From positions 17,419-81,418 of the forward strand of contig NZ_LQXO02000016.1 of NCBI RefSeq assembly GCF_001639065.2: 64,000 nucleotides of DNA. The letters run 5' to 3'. Of this stretch, positions 26,149 to 37,069 are shown one piece after another (within the stretch, counting starts at the first letter, position 1; every line of letters begins with the position of its first letter). This stretch comes from Vibrio barjaei (GTDB lineage: Bacteria; Pseudomonadota; Gammaproteobacteria; Enterobacterales; Vibrionaceae). A program made the position numbers and the translations under genes. The notes beneath the pieces are model-generated. The model saw nothing but the letters and a program-made list of their open reading frames with translations. It searched no databases and was not told the origin of the DNA.

Positions 26149-29100
26149 ATGTCAGACCCCAAGTTTATACACCTTCGAGTTCACAGTGACTTTTCTATGA
26201 TCGATGGCCTGTCGAAGGTGCCACCATTAGTAAAAAAAGTGGCAGAGATGGGTATGCCTGCAATGGCACTGACTGATTTCACCAACCTGTGTGGGTTAGT
26301 GAAATTTTATGGTAACGCGCACTCCTCAGGGATTAAACCGCTGATTGGTGCTGACTTTGCCGTTCAGTCTGACGAATTTGGAGATGAGTTAACACGCATT
26401 ACAGTCTTGGCAGCGGATAATACTGGTTACAACAATCTGACCTTGCTTATCTCAAAAGCATACCTTCGAGGCCATATCCAACATCAACCTGTGATTGACA
26501 AAGCGTGGTTAGTCGAGTTATCTGAAGGGCTTATCATTCTTTCTGGAGCGAAAGAGGGTGACGTAGGTAAAGCGCTATTAAAAGGCAATATAACACTTGC
26601 CAAGCAGTGCGCTCTGTTCTTTCAGACGCATTTTCCAGATCGCTACTATTTAGAACTGATTCGTACCGGACGACCTGACGAAGAAAGTTACCTACATTTT
26701 GCCGTAGAGTTGGCCGAGGAGCTCGATCTTCCGGTTGTCGCGACCAATGAGGTCGTGTTTGTCGACAAAGAACTATTTGATGCTCATGAAATTCGTGTCG
26801 CGATCCATGATGGCTACACGCTTGATGATCCTAAACGTCCTAAAAAGTATAGTGCTCAGCAATATCTTCGCAGCGAAGAAGATATGTGTGAGCTGTTTGC
26901 GGACATCCCAGAAGCGCTTCAGAACTCAGTAGAAATTGCAAAGCGCTGTAACGTGACCGTACGCCTTGGTGAATATTTCCTGCCAGCTTTCCCGACTGAA
27001 GGTATGAAAGAGACCGATTTCTTGGTGATGAAATCAAGAGAAGGTCTTGAGGAACGTTTGGAGTTTTTGTTCCCAGATGAAGTGGTGCGAGCAGAACGAC
27101 GCCCTGAGTATGATGACCGACTACAAATTGAACTTGATGTTATCAACCAAATGGGATTCCCGGGTTACTTCTTGATCGTTATGGAGTTCATCCAGTGGTC
27201 GAAAGATAATGCGATTCCAGTGGGACCTGGGCGTGGTTCAGGTGCTGGTTCATTGGTGGCCTATGCTCTTAAAATCACCGATCTTGATCCGCTTGAATAC
27301 GATCTTCTTTTTGAGCGATTCTTGAACCCTGAACGTGTCTCCATGCCCGATTTCGATGTCGATTTCTGTATGGATAAACGTGACCAAGTGATTGATCACG
27401 TTGCCGAGATGTACGGTCGGGATGCGGTATCGCAGATCATTACCTTCGGTACTATGGCTGCGAAAGCGGTTATTCGTGATGTGGGGCGTGTATTGGGTCA
27501 CCCGTTTGGTTTCGTTGACCGCATATCAAAACTGATTCCAGCTGATCCTGGCATGACGCTAGAAAAAGCCTTCAAGGCAGAGCCCGCATTGCCACAGCTT
27601 TATGACGGCGATGAAGAAGTTCGTGACCTCATCGATATGTGCCGCATATTGGAAGGGTGTACTCGAAATGCCGGTAAACACGCGGGTGGGGTAGTAATTT
27701 CACCGACTACGATTACTGATTTTGCACCGATTTATGCTGACTCTGAAGGCCATTTCCCTGTTACTCAGTTTGATAAGAATGATGTTGAAACGGCAGGCTT
27801 GGTTAAATTCGACTTTTTGGGTCTGAGAACATTAACGATTATCGATTGGGCGCTTGGACTGATTAACCCTCGACTCGAAAGAGAGGGTAAAGACCCGGTA
27901 CGAATTGAATCAATACCACTTGATGACTCGGCTTCATTCCAACTGTTACAGAATTCTGAAACCACCGCGGTATTCCAGTTGGAATCACGAGGTATGAAAG
28001 AGCTTATCAAGCGTCTACAGCCGGACTGTTTTGAAGATATCATTGCATTGGTGGCGCTATTCCGTCCAGGCCCATTGCAATCAGGCATGGTTGATAACTT
28101 CATCGACCGTAAGCACGGGCGAGAGGCGGTCTCGTACCCAGATGAAACGTGGCAACATGAATCTCTAAAAGAGACTCTAGAGCCTACGTACGGCATCATT
28201 CTTTACCAAGAACAGGTTATGCAAATTGCACAGATCCTAGCGGGCTATACGCTGGGTGGTGCGGATATGCTGCGTCGTGCAATGGGTAAGAAAAAGCCGG
28301 AGGAGATGGCTAAGCAGCGTGCTGTCTTTGAAGAAGGGGCGATAAACAACGGCGTTGATGGCGAACTCGCCATGAAGATCTTTGACTTGGTAGAAAAGTT
28401 CGCGGGTTATGGCTTTAACAAATCTCACTCAGCGGCATATGCACTGGTCTCATATCAAACGCTCTGGCTGAAAACCCATTACCCGGCTGAGTTTATGGCA
28501 GCGGTTATGACCGCCGATATGGATAATACAGAGAAAGTCGTTGGCCTTGTGGATGAATGCTTCCGTATGAAGCTCAAAGTATTGCCACCTGATATTAATG
28601 CGGGTTTGTTCCGCTTCAATGTTAACGAAGAGGGGGCGATCGTTTATGGTATTGGTGCGATCAAAGGGGTCGGTGAAGGTCCTATTGATGTCATTATCGA
28701 AGCTCGCAATAAAGGTGGTCACTTCCGAGATTTATTCGACTTCTGTGCTCGCATTGACATCAAGAAAGTCAACAAGCGCGTAATTGAGAAGCTTATTATG
28801 TCCGGTGCGCTTGACCGACTTGGTCCACACCGAGCGGCGATGATGGCATCACTGAACGATGCGGTTAAAGCGGCGAGCCAACACCATCAGGCTGAAGCCT
28901 TTGGTCAGGCAGACATGTTTGGTGTATTGACTGATGCGCCGGAAGATGTGGAGCATAAATATACTCAAGTTCCACCATGGCCAGAAAAGGTGTGGTTAGA
29001 AGGTGAGCGAGAAACTTTGGGGCTTTATTTGACGGGGCACCCAATAAACGCCTATCTTAAGGAACTTACCAAATACACCAGTTGTCGACTAAAAGACGCA

Positions 29101-29628
29101 ACACCAACAAGGCGCGATCAATCGTTAACGGTCGCAGGCTTGGTGATTGCTGCTCGCGTAATGACAACTAAGCGTGGAACACGTATTGGACTGATGACTT
29201 TGGATGACCGAAGTGGTCGTATGGAAGTGATGTTGTTCTCAGATGCGCTAGATAAATATGCTGAATTGTTAGAAAAAGATAAAATAGTGGTCGTTTCTGG
29301 ACAGGTCAGCTTTGATGACTTCAACGGTGGCCTTAAAATGTCTGGCCGCGAAGTTTTAGATTTAGGTAGCGCTCGTGAGAAATTTACACGAGGCGTATCC
29401 ATTTCGTTGTTAGAGCAACAAATAGATGAGCGCTTTTACCAGCGCTTCACAGAAATATTAACCCCACACAAAGCTGGGACAGTACCTGTTAATATTTACT
29501 ACCAGCGTGCCGATGCACGCGCAAAACTTACGCTAGGAACAGAATGGCGTGTAACGCCGAATGATGCGTTACTAGAAGAATTACAGCAGTTACTTGGTAA
29601 AGACCAGGTTGAACTCGAATTTAACTAA
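26149..29628 (+). CDS. dnaE: DNA polymerase III alpha subunit
   Basis: DnaE is the replicative polymerase. It has 1,159 residues: an N-terminal PHP domain ([20 protein letters not shown], ~8-27), the C-family polymerase core with catalytic aspartates in [10 protein letters not shown] (near 400) and the [10 protein letters not shown] motif, a helix-hairpin-helix region, an OB fold (~985-1080), and a tau-binding C-terminus. The beta-clamp motif QADMFG is visible near residue 922. Its proofreading partner dnaQ is at 37592. TTTAGGA precedes the ATG. The gene is full length. Confidence 0.98.
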   Translation: MSDPKFIHLRVHSDFSMIDGLSKVPPLVKKVAEMGMPAMALTDFTNLCGLVKFYGNAHSSGIKPLIGADFAVQSDEFGDELTRITVLAADNTGYNNLTLLISKAYLRGHIQHQPVIDKAWLVELSEGLIILSGAKEGDVGKALLKGNITLAKQCALFFQTHFPDRYYLELIRTGRPDEESYLHFAVELAEELDLPVVATNEVVFVDKELFDAHEIRVAIHDGYTLDDPKRPKKYSAQQYLRSEEDMCELFADIPEALQNSVEIAKRCNVTVRLGEYFLPAFPTEGMKETDFLVMKSREGLEERLEFLFPDEVVRAERRPEYDDRLQIELDVINQMGFPGYFLIVMEFIQWSKDNAIPVGPGRGSGAGSLVAYALKITDLDPLEYDLLFERFLNPERVSMPDFDVDFCMDKRDQVIDHVAEMYGRDAVSQIITFGTMAAKAVIRDVGRVLGHPFGFVDRISKLIPADPGMTLEKAFKAEPALPQLYDGDEEVRDLIDMCRILEGCTRNAGKHAGGVVISPTTITDFAPIYADSEGHFPVTQFDKNDVETAGLVKFDFLGLRTLTIIDWALGLINPRLEREGKDPVRIESIPLDDSASFQLLQNSETTAVFQLESRGMKELIKRLQPDCFEDIIALVALFRPGPLQSGMVDNFIDRKHGREAVSYPDETWQHESLKETLEPTYGIILYQEQVMQIAQILAGYTLGGADMLRRAMGKKKPEEMAKQRAVFEEGAINNGVDGELAMKIFDLVEKFAGYGFNKSHSAAYALVSYQTLWLKTHYPAEFMAAVMTADMDNTEKVVGLVDECFRMKLKVLPPDINAGLFRFNVNEEGAIVYGIGAIKGVGEGPIDVIIEARNKGGHFRDLFDFCARIDIKKVNKRVIEKLIMSGALDRLGPHRAAMMASLNDAVKAASQHHQAEAFGQADMFGVLTDAPEDVEHKYTQVPPWPEKVWLEGERETLGLYLTGHPINAYLKELTKYTSCRLKDATPTRRDQSLTVAGLVIAARVMTTKRGTRIGLMTLDDRSGRMEVMLFSDALDKYAELLEKDKIVVVSGQVSFDDFNGGLKMSGREVLDLGSAREKFTRGVSISLLEQQIDERFYQRFTEILTPHKAGTVPVNIYYQRADARAKLTLGTEWRVTPNDALLEELQQLLGKDQVELEFN

Positions 29629-29677
29629 TTGAGTCCCAGAGCAAAAGACTTGGGGCTGAATCGAAAAGGATTCACAG

Positions 29678-30637
29678 ATGAGCTTGAACTTTCTTGAATT
29701 TGAAAAGCCAATTGCCGAACTAGAAGCAAAAATCGAAGCATTGCGTGACGTTTCTCGTCACGGTGGTGATAGTGCAATTGACTTAGATAAAGAAATTGAA
29801 CAACTAGAGAAAAAGAGCTTAGAGCTTAAGAAAAAAATCTTTAGTGATCTTGGTGCATGGCAAGTGGCACAGCTTGCGCGTCACCCACAGCGTCCATACA
29901 CGCTTGACTATGTAGAGCATGTATTTACTGAGTTTGACGAACTAGCTGGCGATCGCGCGTTTGCGGACGATAAAGCTATTGTTGGTGGGATGGCTCGCCT
30001 AGATGGTCGTCCGGTTATGATCATTGGTCACCAAAAAGGCCGCGAAACAAAAGAGAAAGTGAAGCGTAACTTTGGTATGCCAAAACCAGAAGGTTACCGT
30101 AAAGCACTTCGTTTGATGAGAATGGCAGAGCGTTTTAACATGCCAATCATCACTTTCATCGATACAGCGGGTGCTTACCCAGGGGTTGGTGCGGAAGAGC
30201 GTGGTCAATCAGAAGCGATTGCGATGAACCTTAAAGTCATGGCTGGCCTAAAAGTGCCAGTCATATGTAACGTTGTCGGTGAAGGCGGCTCTGGTGGTGC
30301 TTTAGCTATTGGTGTCGGCGATTACGTGAACATGCTGCAATACTCAACGTATTCCGTCATCTCACCTGAAGGCTGTGCATCGATTTTGTGGCGTGACTCA
30401 GATAAAGCGCCGCAAGCAGCGGAAGCGATGGGACTGGTTGCACCTCGATTAAAAGAGCTTGAGCTTATTGATGAAATCATTGAAGAGCCATTAGGCGGCG
30501 CTCATCGTGATGCGGTGCAAATGGCTGCTAATATGAAAGCGACATTGCTACGCCAATTAGAAGAACTCGATCAGTTAGATGATGACAACTTACTTGAGCG
30601 TCGTTATCAACGTTTGATGAGTTATGGCTACTGCTAA
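29678..30637 (+). CDS. accA: Acetyl-CoA carboxylase carboxyltransferase subunit alpha
   Basis: AccA with AccD transfers CO2 from carboxybiotin to acetyl-CoA, making malonyl-CoA for fatty-acid synthesis. The 319 residues start with the helical N-terminus [20 protein letters not shown]. The crotonase-fold core shows [18 protein letters not shown] (~160-177), [15 protein letters not shown] (~200-214) and [13 protein letters not shown] (~230-242). AAAAGGA precedes the ATG. It lies 49 bp after dnaE, a conserved pair, and ends at a strong terminator. Confidence 0.98.
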   Translation: MSLNFLEFEKPIAELEAKIEALRDVSRHGGDSAIDLDKEIEQLEKKSLELKKKIFSDLGAWQVAQLARHPQRPYTLDYVEHVFTEFDELAGDRAFADDKAIVGGMARLDGRPVMIIGHQKGRETKEKVKRNFGMPKPEGYRKALRLMRMAERFNMPIITFIDTAGAYPGVGAEERGQSEAIAMNLKVMAGLKVPVICNVVGEGGSGGALAIGVGDYVNMLQYSTYSVISPEGCASILWRDSDKAPQAAEAMGLVAPRLKELELIDEIIEEPLGGAHRDAVQMAANMKATLLRQLEELDQLDDDNLLERRYQRLMSYGYC

Positions 30638-30657
30638 GTAGAAACTGTTTATATAAT

Positions 30658-30686
30658 AAGGCGAGCGAGATGCTCGCCTTTTTTTA
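30658..30686 (+). terminator. Terminator of dnaE-accA
   Basis: AAGGCGAGC (30658-30666) and GCTCGCCTT (30672-30680) form a perfect 9-bp stem followed by T5, 20 bp after the accA stop. Confidence 0.93.
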
Positions 30687-30705
30687 TTTAACCTAGGAAG
30701 AAACC

Positions 30706-32019
30706 ATGACTCTGTACCAGCAATTTTCTCAAGTGCTTGATGAACAGCAATTGATGCACGGTAAGATCATTGTTGGATTTAGTGGTGGGGTGGATTCGCG
30801 TGTACTGCTTAGATTGGCAGCAAGGTATAGCAAACAGCATTCGAAGGCTTGTTTAGCGGTACATGTGCACCATGGACTAAGCGATAATGCGGATGAATGG
30901 CAAGCCCAATGCGAGCGTTGGGCTCAAGAAGAGGCCGTTGAGTTTGCGTGTGAGCGCGTAACATTGTCGCAAGGTTCAGGCGAAAGCCTTGAGCAGTCAG
31001 CGCGTCAAGCTCGGTATCAGGCACTGGGTCAACATATTCAGAGCGGCGACATTTTACTTACGGGTCAACACCTTGATGATCAAGCTGAGACCATGCTGCT
31101 GGCCTTAAAACGTGGTAGCGGTCCGAAAGGACTCTCTTCAATGGCCTCTTCAATGGACTTTGGCTTGGGTAAGTTAGTTCGTCCACTTTTGAATACTGCA
31201 CGACAGGATATTGAGCTCTATGCGCAGCATGAGCAATTAAAATGGGTCGAGGATGAAAGTAATACAGACACTCGATTCGACCGTAATTTTCTTCGTCAAA
31301 CTGTCTTACCCGTATTGAATCAGCGCTGGCCTAGTTTTGCTCAGGCTGCAAGTCGCAGTGCGCGCTTATGTGCGAAACAAGAACGGCTACTTAAAGAGTT
31401 ACTGTTGCCTGAACTTGAAGTATGTATGGGTGAGTTTCTAGGTCTGAACATTTCCACTATGTCATCGCACTCTATTTTAAAGAGAGAACAACTGCTTAGA
31501 CTGTGGTTAGAAGCTAATACTTCGTTGATGCCTACAGAGGTTCAGCTGCGCAACATTTGGCAAGAAGTGGCACTAGCTAAGCAAGATGCTAACCCAGAAA
31601 TGAATTTGGCTGGTGGAGCAATTAGACGTGCTCAGGGGCATTTATATTGGGTTGAAGCTCGTGAAGATGTCAGCGATTGGCAACAATCATGGCCAGATAA
31701 TGACACGTTAGTGTTGCCGGATAACTTAGGCGTATTAAAGTTGGTGTCACCGAGCAAAGATGCAAAGGTGACACTGGATCGCCAAACGTTGAGTGGTTCG
31801 TTGAAAGTTATTTTTAACCCTGAAGGCTTAAGTGCTTACCCGCATGGACGAGCAGGATCTCGTAAGTTAAAAAAACTGTTTCAAGAGCTGAAAATACCCA
31901 GCTGGCAGCGACGTAGAATTCCTATTCTAATGCAGGGTGACAAGGTCGTTGCTGTTGGTAACTTATTTGTAGATAAAGCATTTTATGGTTCAGATTGTGA
32001 ACTTGTATGGGACAAGTGA
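30706..32019 (+). CDS. tilS: tRNA(Ile)-lysidine synthase
   Basis: TilS attaches lysine to C34 of the AUA-decoding tRNA-Ile, switching its codon and charging specificity; it is essential in most bacteria. The 437 residues show the ATP pyrophosphatase P-loop SGGVDS (26-31), HVHHGLSDNADEW, GQHLDDQAETMLLALKRGSG, and RFDRNFLR, then the C-terminal tRNA-binding domains (HGRAGSRKLKKLFQEL). AGGAAG precedes the ATG. It follows accA as in many Vibrio genomes but behind a terminator, so it probably has a separate promoter. Confidence 0.96.
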   Translation: MTLYQQFSQVLDEQQLMHGKIIVGFSGGVDSRVLLRLAARYSKQHSKACLAVHVHHGLSDNADEWQAQCERWAQEEAVEFACERVTLSQGSGESLEQSARQARYQALGQHIQSGDILLTGQHLDDQAETMLLALKRGSGPKGLSSMASSMDFGLGKLVRPLLNTARQDIELYAQHEQLKWVEDESNTDTRFDRNFLRQTVLPVLNQRWPSFAQAASRSARLCAKQERLLKELLLPELEVCMGEFLGLNISTMSSHSILKREQLLRLWLEANTSLMPTEVQLRNIWQEVALAKQDANPEMNLAGGAIRRAQGHLYWVEAREDVSDWQQSWPDNDTLVLPDNLGVLKLVSPSKDAKVTLDRQTLSGSLKVIFNPEGLSAYPHGRAGSRKLKKLFQELKIPSWQRRRIPILMQGDKVVAVGNLFVDKAFYGSDCELVWDK

Positions 32020-32035
32020 CCACATTTCATGTCAC
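32016..32035. promoter_or_regulatory. Inverted repeat upstream of the cytochrome gene
   Basis: GTGAC (32016-32020) and GTCAC (32031-32035) flank 10 bases, overlapping the tilS stop. TACAAT at 32043-32048 is a possible -10 beside it. The half-site spacing does not fit CRP (TGTGA-N6-TCACA). Confidence 0.3.
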
Positions 32036-32131
32036 AATCGTATACAATAATAAAGCGCCAGAAATGGCAAAGCGCAAACTAGAGTACACGCTGTTATCTG
32101 GCTTATATGGAAATACACAGAAGGTAAAGCA

Positions 32132-32443
32132 ATGAAAAATATGGTAATTGGTGCAGTATTGGCTGCAGGCCTATTGAGTGGTACGGCGATGGCCGCTGAC
32201 ATTGAAGCTGGTAAGGCGAAAGCAGCGATTTGTGCCGCTTGTCATGGTGCTGATGGCATCGCAGTTATTCCAGGTTACCCAAACCTTAAGGGACAAAACG
32301 AGCAGTACTTAGCTACTTCTATCAAAGCGTACAAGAACAAAGAACGTACGGGCGGTTTGGCTGCTGTCATGCAAGCTCAGGCATCAATGCTGAGTGACGA
32401 AGATATTGCCAATGTTGCTGCTTATTACGCTAGTCTGAAATAA
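32132..32443 (+). CDS. Periplasmic c-type cytochrome (c553/c4-like)
   Basis: This is a small electron carrier of 103 residues. A signal peptide covers 1-22 (cut at AMA-A). The single heme-binding motif CAACH is at 34-38, and the likely axial Met is in [11 protein letters not shown] (about 82-86). The C-terminal helix [12 protein letters not shown] is typical of cytochrome c553/c4 domains. A c4 protein would have two such domains, so this is a single-domain relative. AGAAGGT precedes the ATG. It is monocistronic, bounded by a terminator. The redox partner is not shown by context. Confidence 0.88.
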   Translation: MKNMVIGAVLAAGLLSGTAMAADIEAGKAKAAICAACHGADGIAVIPGYPNLKGQNEQYLATSIKAYKNKERTGGLAAVMQAQASMLSDEDIANVAAYYASLK

Positions 32444-32469
32444 TCGCATTATCGATTTACTATTAAGAG

Positions 32470-32497
32470 ACCCGAAGATTGCCTTCGGGTTTTTTGT
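32470..32497 (+). terminator. Terminator of the cytochrome gene
   Basis: ACCCGAAG (32470-32477) and CTTCGGGT (32483-32490) form a perfect stem followed by T5G. Confidence 0.92.
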
Positions 32498-32502
32498 TTT
32501 CG

Positions 32503-32531
32503 TTGATTGTTGGCGCAGCCTGCCAGATAAT
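32503..32531 (+). promoter_or_regulatory. Sigma-70 promoter of glnB
   Basis: TTGATT (32503-32508), a 17-bp spacer and GATAAT (32526-32531) predict a start near 32538, 25 bases before the glnB ATG. Confidence 0.65.
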
Positions 32532-32553
32532 GGTGTCAATCAATGAGGTTTAA

Positions 32554-32901
<348 letters not shown>

Positions 32902-32921
32902 GTCGAATCTCAAAGAATCAT

Positions 32922-32952
32922 AAAGGAGTAGGTAACTGCTCCTTTTTCGTTT
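32922..32952 (+). terminator. Terminator of glnB
   Basis: AAAGGAGTA (32922-32930) and TGCTCCTTT (32937-32945) form a stem with one wobble, followed by TT-CG-TTTT. Confidence 0.75.
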
Positions 32953-32967
32953 TAGAGAAGAGGTGTT

Positions 32968-33819
32968 ATGAAGTTAAAGTGGGTACTGCTTACTGGTGTC
33001 GCTATTGCAGGAATGACAGTGGGTGGTTTTCAAACGGTATTTACCGTGCGGGAAACACCAGAAATTACCAGTATAAAGGATAGCCAAGTTCAAACGGAGC
33101 TAAAGTGTTACCGCAATGACCATCCAGTTGCGTTGGACGAGTCCGGGCAATTGAATATTCTGGTTTGGAATATCTACAAGCAAAATCGCGAAAACTTATT
33201 GCCCGAACTTACTCGTCTGTCCGAAGACCGACAATTGGTCCTACTTCAAGAAGCCAGCCTTGATGATACATTTTTAGATTGGCTGCAACGCTCGGATTGG
33301 GGGAGTAATCAAGTTAGTGCATTCAAAGCATTTGATATCTCTTCTGGCGTGCTCAATTTAAGCCGTGCCATGCCTTCAATCGCTTGCGCGAATTTGCAAA
33401 CCGAACCTTGGCTAAGATTACCTAAATCAGGCCTGTATGCGGAATACGCACTGACGAATGGACAAACCCTAATCAGTGTGAATCTGCACTCTGTGAACTT
33501 TACGATAGGAACAGAAGAGTATAGGCAGCAACTTGAGTCCTTTAAGCAAGTACTTGAGAAGCATCAGGGGCCCTTGCTAATAGCAGGCGACTTCAATAGT
33601 TGGAGTGAATCGCGACTCTCCGCGTTAAAGCAAGCCCTACATAAATACCACATTAAAGAGGTCGAATTTCAACGTGATAACCGTAAGCGATTTATCACCG
33701 GTTTACCTTTGGATCACATCTTTTATCGAGGAATGGAGTTAACAGGGCAGCGCGTTCCTGAATCTGATGCCTCTGATCATAACCCTCTGCTTGCTGAGTT
33801 TAAGATTGCCTCTAAATAA
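32968..33819 (+). CDS. yafD: YafD-like endonuclease/exonuclease/phosphatase family protein
   Basis: This 283-residue protein is of the EEP superfamily, resembling E. coli YafD (UPF0294), whose substrate is not known. A hydrophobic N-terminal segment (~5-24) is probably a membrane anchor or signal. Catalytic-core motifs follow in order: LNILVWNIYKQ (Asn), VLLQEAS (metal Glu), NLHSVNF, AGDFNSW (Asp/Asn) and ASDHNPLLAEF (Asp-His). It lies next to mltD/gloB/rnhA/dnaQ, as yafD does in E. coli. It is convergent with mltD across a shared terminator. Confidence 0.85.
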   Translation: MKLKWVLLTGVAIAGMTVGGFQTVFTVRETPEITSIKDSQVQTELKCYRNDHPVALDESGQLNILVWNIYKQNRENLLPELTRLSEDRQLVLLQEASLDDTFLDWLQRSDWGSNQVSAFKAFDISSGVLNLSRAMPSIACANLQTEPWLRLPKSGLYAEYALTNGQTLISVNLHSVNFTIGTEEYRQQLESFKQVLEKHQGPLLIAGDFNSWSESRLSALKQALHKYHIKEVEFQRDNRKRFITGLPLDHIFYRGMELTGQRVPESDASDHNPLLAEFKIASK

Positions 33820-33842
33820 TTGAATTAATGAAGTGTTCAGAC

Positions 33843-33873
33843 AAAGAAAAAGCGGCGTATTCGCCGCTTTTCT
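33843..33873. terminator. Bidirectional terminator between yafD and mltD
   Basis: AAAAGCGGCG (33848-33857) and CGCCGCTTTT (33862-33871) form a perfect 10-bp stem with A and T runs on both sides. Confidence 0.93.
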
Positions 33874-33881
33874 AATTAGAA

Positions 33882-35444
33882 CTAAGCACTGGTTTTGGTG
33901 ACATCAACGTAGAGTTTCAGTTTTTGACCCGGCTTAAGATATTTCTGCTTCTGAAGGTCGTTCCACTTAACAACATCGTTAGTACGTACTTTGAATTTCT
34001 GTGCAATACCGCTAATGGTATCCCCACTTCTTACAGAGTAGAAAACGGTGCGGATAATCGCGCCATCGCTAGCATTTTTCCAGATAACGAGCTCTTGTCC
34101 TACTCTCAGGGTGTCACGAGGACCCATACCGTTCCATTTTGCCAACGATTGGTGAGAAACTTTATTTGCTCTGGCAATCGACCACAAACTGTCACCACTG
34201 GCAACTTTGTGGGTCACTTTATAGTTACCACGAGATGTCGATTGTGTTTTTGCCAAGCGGTTTGCAGCGCTTAGTGAATAGGTTGATTCATCTTTGGTTG
34301 ATGTCGGAACAAGAAGATACTGGCCTGCGCGAATATTATTGCCTTTTAACCCATTCGCACTGCGAATTACTTGCGTCGTTGTCTGATGGTTTCGTGCAAT
34401 AACACTCAATGAGTCACCTGACTTTACTTTATAACGCACAAGGCGCATCCCTTTACCACGATTCTGTTCCAGTTCGAAGCGGAACTTATCTAAAGTCTCG
34501 ATGGGTAGCAGTAGCGTCTGAGGGCCATCTGGTGCTGTTGCCCATTGGTTGTATGCAGGGTTATAACTTTGCAGTTCCTTAATCGAAATGCCGGCATATT
34601 TGGCTGCAATTGCGAGGTCGAGCTGTTCATTAGGGTCGACCAATTCCAATACAGGCTTGTTTGCAATTGGTGGAATGTCGACACCATACTTTTCTTTGTT
34701 AGCCAGAACATCAGCTAGAGCCAGCAACTTAGGGACATAGCTACTGGTTTCTTTCGGTAAATCGAGAGAGAAAAAGTCCGTAGGCTTGCCTAAGTTACGA
34801 TTTTTTCGAATCGCACTGTTTACTCGACCACCACCACTGTTATAGGCCGCGATCGCATGATTCCAGTTGCCGTCAAAACGTTTGTTCAACTGAGTCAGGT
34901 AATCTAAAGCGGCTTGAGTCGATGCGGTAACGTCACGACGACCGTCATACCAGTAGGTTTGGTCTAGACCGAACGCTTTTCCTGTTGCTGGGACAAACTG
35001 CCATAATCCTGCGGCGCTGCCATGAGAATAAGCGAAGGCATCAAAGGAACTTTCGACAATAGGCAGTAACGCAAGCTCTAATGGTAGGTTACGTGCTTCT
35101 ATTTCTTCAGTAATCAAATATAGGAAAGGCTGAGCACGCTGTGAGACTGTTCTTAAGTGGCTAGGGTGTTTAATATACCATTCGCGGTAATAGTCCACTT
35201 TAGCGTTGTCAGGAATCTCCATTTTTAGCTGCATAGCGATGCGCTGCCAAACATCTTCTTGCTCTTGAGGCGTTAGTGCTTTTGCTGGAGTTGGAGTGTC
35301 AACGGAAACGGGCTTTGTTGTATTAGTGGTTGCTGTTTCTGCAGGAGAGTTGGTGGGCTCTGTTGTGGTGTTGCTTGAATCTGGCTGTGTCATCTGACAA
35401 CCAGCCAGCAACAGGGCTAAGGCCCAACTGTATTTCTTATGCAT
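33882..35444 (-). CDS. mltD: Membrane-bound lytic murein transglycosylase D
   Basis: MltD cleaves peptidoglycan glycan strands to 1,6-anhydroMurNAc products. The 520 residues begin with a lipoprotein signal, LLAGC with Cys16, so it is anchored in the outer membrane. A Thr/Pro-rich linker (~20-60) leads to the SLT domain (~110-250) with catalytic Glu in LPIVESSFDAF, then GSAAGLWQFVPATG and AYNSGGGRVN. Three LysM repeats end the protein (about 342-386, 412-455 and 467-511). gloB lies upstream, divergent in neither direction but on the same strand with a 76-bp gap. Confidence 0.96.
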   Translation of the reverse strand: MHKKYSWALALLLAGCQMTQPDSSNTTTEPTNSPAETATTNTTKPVSVDTPTPAKALTPQEQEDVWQRIAMQLKMEIPDNAKVDYYREWYIKHPSHLRTVSQRAQPFLYLITEEIEARNLPLELALLPIVESSFDAFAYSHGSAAGLWQFVPATGKAFGLDQTYWYDGRRDVTASTQAALDYLTQLNKRFDGNWNHAIAAYNSGGGRVNSAIRKNRNLGKPTDFFSLDLPKETSSYVPKLLALADVLANKEKYGVDIPPIANKPVLELVDPNEQLDLAIAAKYAGISIKELQSYNPAYNQWATAPDGPQTLLLPIETLDKFRFELEQNRGKGMRLVRYKVKSGDSLSVIARNHQTTTQVIRSANGLKGNNIRAGQYLLVPTSTKDESTYSLSAANRLAKTQSTSRGNYKVTHKVASGDSLWSIARANKVSHQSLAKWNGMGPRDTLRVGQELVIWKNASDGAIIRTVFYSVRSGDTISGIAQKFKVRTNDVVKWNDLQKQKYLKPGQKLKLYVDVTKTSA

Positions 35445-35520
35445 TTTGTTTGCTACAACCTCTAACTTGAACGGTTGTGCATAATACTAATACGGATTGG
35501 GCCAAACAAGCAGCAAAACG

Positions 35521-36279
35521 TTAAAATTCGTTTTTCCACTCACGTAATGCCGTAAAAGTTGATAGGGGATCATTATTGACAGTTCGGTTTGCTACAGAGC
35601 TCACAACTTCTTGTTGAGTAGTTCGTAAAAATGGATTGATGCGCTTCTCTATGGAAATCGTAGTTGGCAATGTAGGGAAACCCTTAGCGCGTTTTTGATT
35701 GGCACCATCTCTGTACTCATGAAGAAACTCATTATGGGGCTCTACGGCCATGGCAAAGGCGAGGTTGCTAAGTGTGTATTCGTGAGTGCAGTACACTTCC
35801 GTCTCTTCAGGCAGCAGAGTGAGTTTTTGTAGCGAATTGTACATTTGCTCTGGAGTACCTTCAAAAATGCGCCCACAACCCGCAGAGAACAGAACATCGC
35901 CACAAAATAGCTTCCCGTCGCCCACATAGCCAATATGATCGAGCGTGTGGCCTGGTAAATTGAGCACCAAAAACTCCTCATTGAACAAGTTGATACGATG
36001 TCCTTCACTGACATGATGAGTAAGCTGTCCTATATTGGAATTCTCAGGGCCAAGAACGGTGATCGTCGGGTACCTTTCTACCAGTTTCTCTATGCCACCA
36101 GTATGGTCCCAGTGGTGATGGGTAATCAATATCGTCACTAACTCAAGTTGATTGGCTTCTAGATATTCGATCACCGGTTCAGCATCACCTGGATCGACAA
36201 CGGCACACAAGTTCTGGTTATTTTGAATCAGCCAGATGTAATTATCGTTAAATGCAGGTATGCTTTTGATATGTAACAT
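35521..36279 (-). CDS. gloB: Hydroxyacylglutathione hydrolase (glyoxalase II)
   Basis: GloB hydrolyses S-D-lactoylglutathione in methylglyoxal detoxification. The 252 residues have a metallo-beta-lactamase fold with the binuclear metal motif [10 protein letters not shown] (~53-62), the second-sphere [13 protein letters not shown] (His), [14 protein letters not shown] (bridging Asp) and [14 protein letters not shown] (His). The C-terminal glyoxalase II helical domain ends [19 protein letters not shown]-like CTGGAGA precedes the ATG. It is divergent from the methyltransferase gene (38 bp gap). Confidence 0.96.
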   Translation of the reverse strand: MLHIKSIPAFNDNYIWLIQNNQNLCAVVDPGDAEPVIEYLEANQLELVTILITHHHWDHTGGIEKLVERYPTITVLGPENSNIGQLTHHVSEGHRINLFNEEFLVLNLPGHTLDHIGYVGDGKLFCGDVLFSAGCGRIFEGTPEQMYNSLQKLTLLPEETEVYCTHEYTLSNLAFAMAVEPHNEFLHEYRDGANQKRAKGFPTLPTTISIEKRINPFLRTTQQEVVSSVANRTVNNDPLSTFTALREWKNEF

Positions 36280-36317
36280 TGTTGTTTCTCCAGTTCAGTA
36301 TGGGAGAGAGCGCGTAA

Positions 36318-37058
36318 ATGAAGCCAGCACGCAGCAAGAAAAAAGTTGAACATCCCCATTCTTGGGAAGAGCTTGCCAACGGTCAATGGGTCTCTGAATC
36401 TATTCAAACGAGGCTTGATGAGTGGTGCCCAAAGTTCTTTGGCTATCATATGCTAAAGCTTGGAGGACTGAGTTGTGAACTCACAAGCTGCAATTGCAAC
36501 ATTCAACATCAAGTGAACCTCGATTCTAAAAACCCTCTGCACAATGTTATCGCTGACCGCTATGAATTACCATTCTTAGAGAAGAGTTTTGACGCCGTTG
36601 TTTTGTCACATCAACTTGAGTATGCAGAAGATCCCCATCGTTTGCTACGTGAAGTGGATCGTGTGATGATCGACGATGGTTATCTTATTATTACGGGCTT
36701 TAATCCAATTAGTTTCACTGGCCTAGCTAGTTTGATGCCTTGGAGAAAAAACAATTTTCCATGGAGTGGACGCATGTTCACGCCAAATCGCATTAAAGAC
36801 TGGTTAGGGGTACTGAATTATCAGGTAGTTCATGCGGATACCTATGCGCTGTTTCCAATGAAGCGATATCGAACCATGTGGACTTGGCTAGAAAACAGTA
36901 TTGGTGATTGGGCTTCACCAATGGGCAGCTTATATTTTATTGTGGCGAGAAAGCGCACTTACCCTCTAAAGCCAATAAAGCCTCATTGGCGACTAAAGAA
37001 AAAGCTAACACCAGCAAGCGTTAGCTATCGTACCGCCGATAAAAAGCAGAGCTCGTAA
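36318..37058 (+). CDS. Class I SAM-dependent methyltransferase (YafS-like)
   Basis: This 246-residue protein lies between gloB and rnhA, the place of E. coli yafS. The second half of a methyltransferase-11 domain is clear: ADRYELPFLEKSFDAVVLSH (~75-94), LEYAEDPHRLLREVDRVM and GYLIITGFNPIS. The usual glycine-rich SAM loop (GxGxG) is degenerate (MLKLGGLSCELTSC, ~46-59), so SAM binding is plausible but unproved. GGGAGAG precedes the ATG. The C-terminus is basic. Substrate is unknown. Confidence 0.8.
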   Translation: MKPARSKKKVEHPHSWEELANGQWVSESIQTRLDEWCPKFFGYHMLKLGGLSCELTSCNCNIQHQVNLDSKNPLHNVIADRYELPFLEKSFDAVVLSHQLEYAEDPHRLLREVDRVMIDDGYLIITGFNPISFTGLASLMPWRKNNFPWSGRMFTPNRIKDWLGVLNYQVVHADTYALFPMKRYRTMWTWLENSIGDWASPMGSLYFIVARKRTYPLKPIKPHWRLKKKLTPASVSYRTADKKQSS

Positions 37059-37069
37059 GGAAGGCAAGG

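Noticed and set aside
32016..32035. CRP site upstream of the cytochrome gene
   Set aside because: The half-sites GTGAC/GTCAC are ten bases apart rather than the six between TGTGA and TCACA, and the flanks do not fit.
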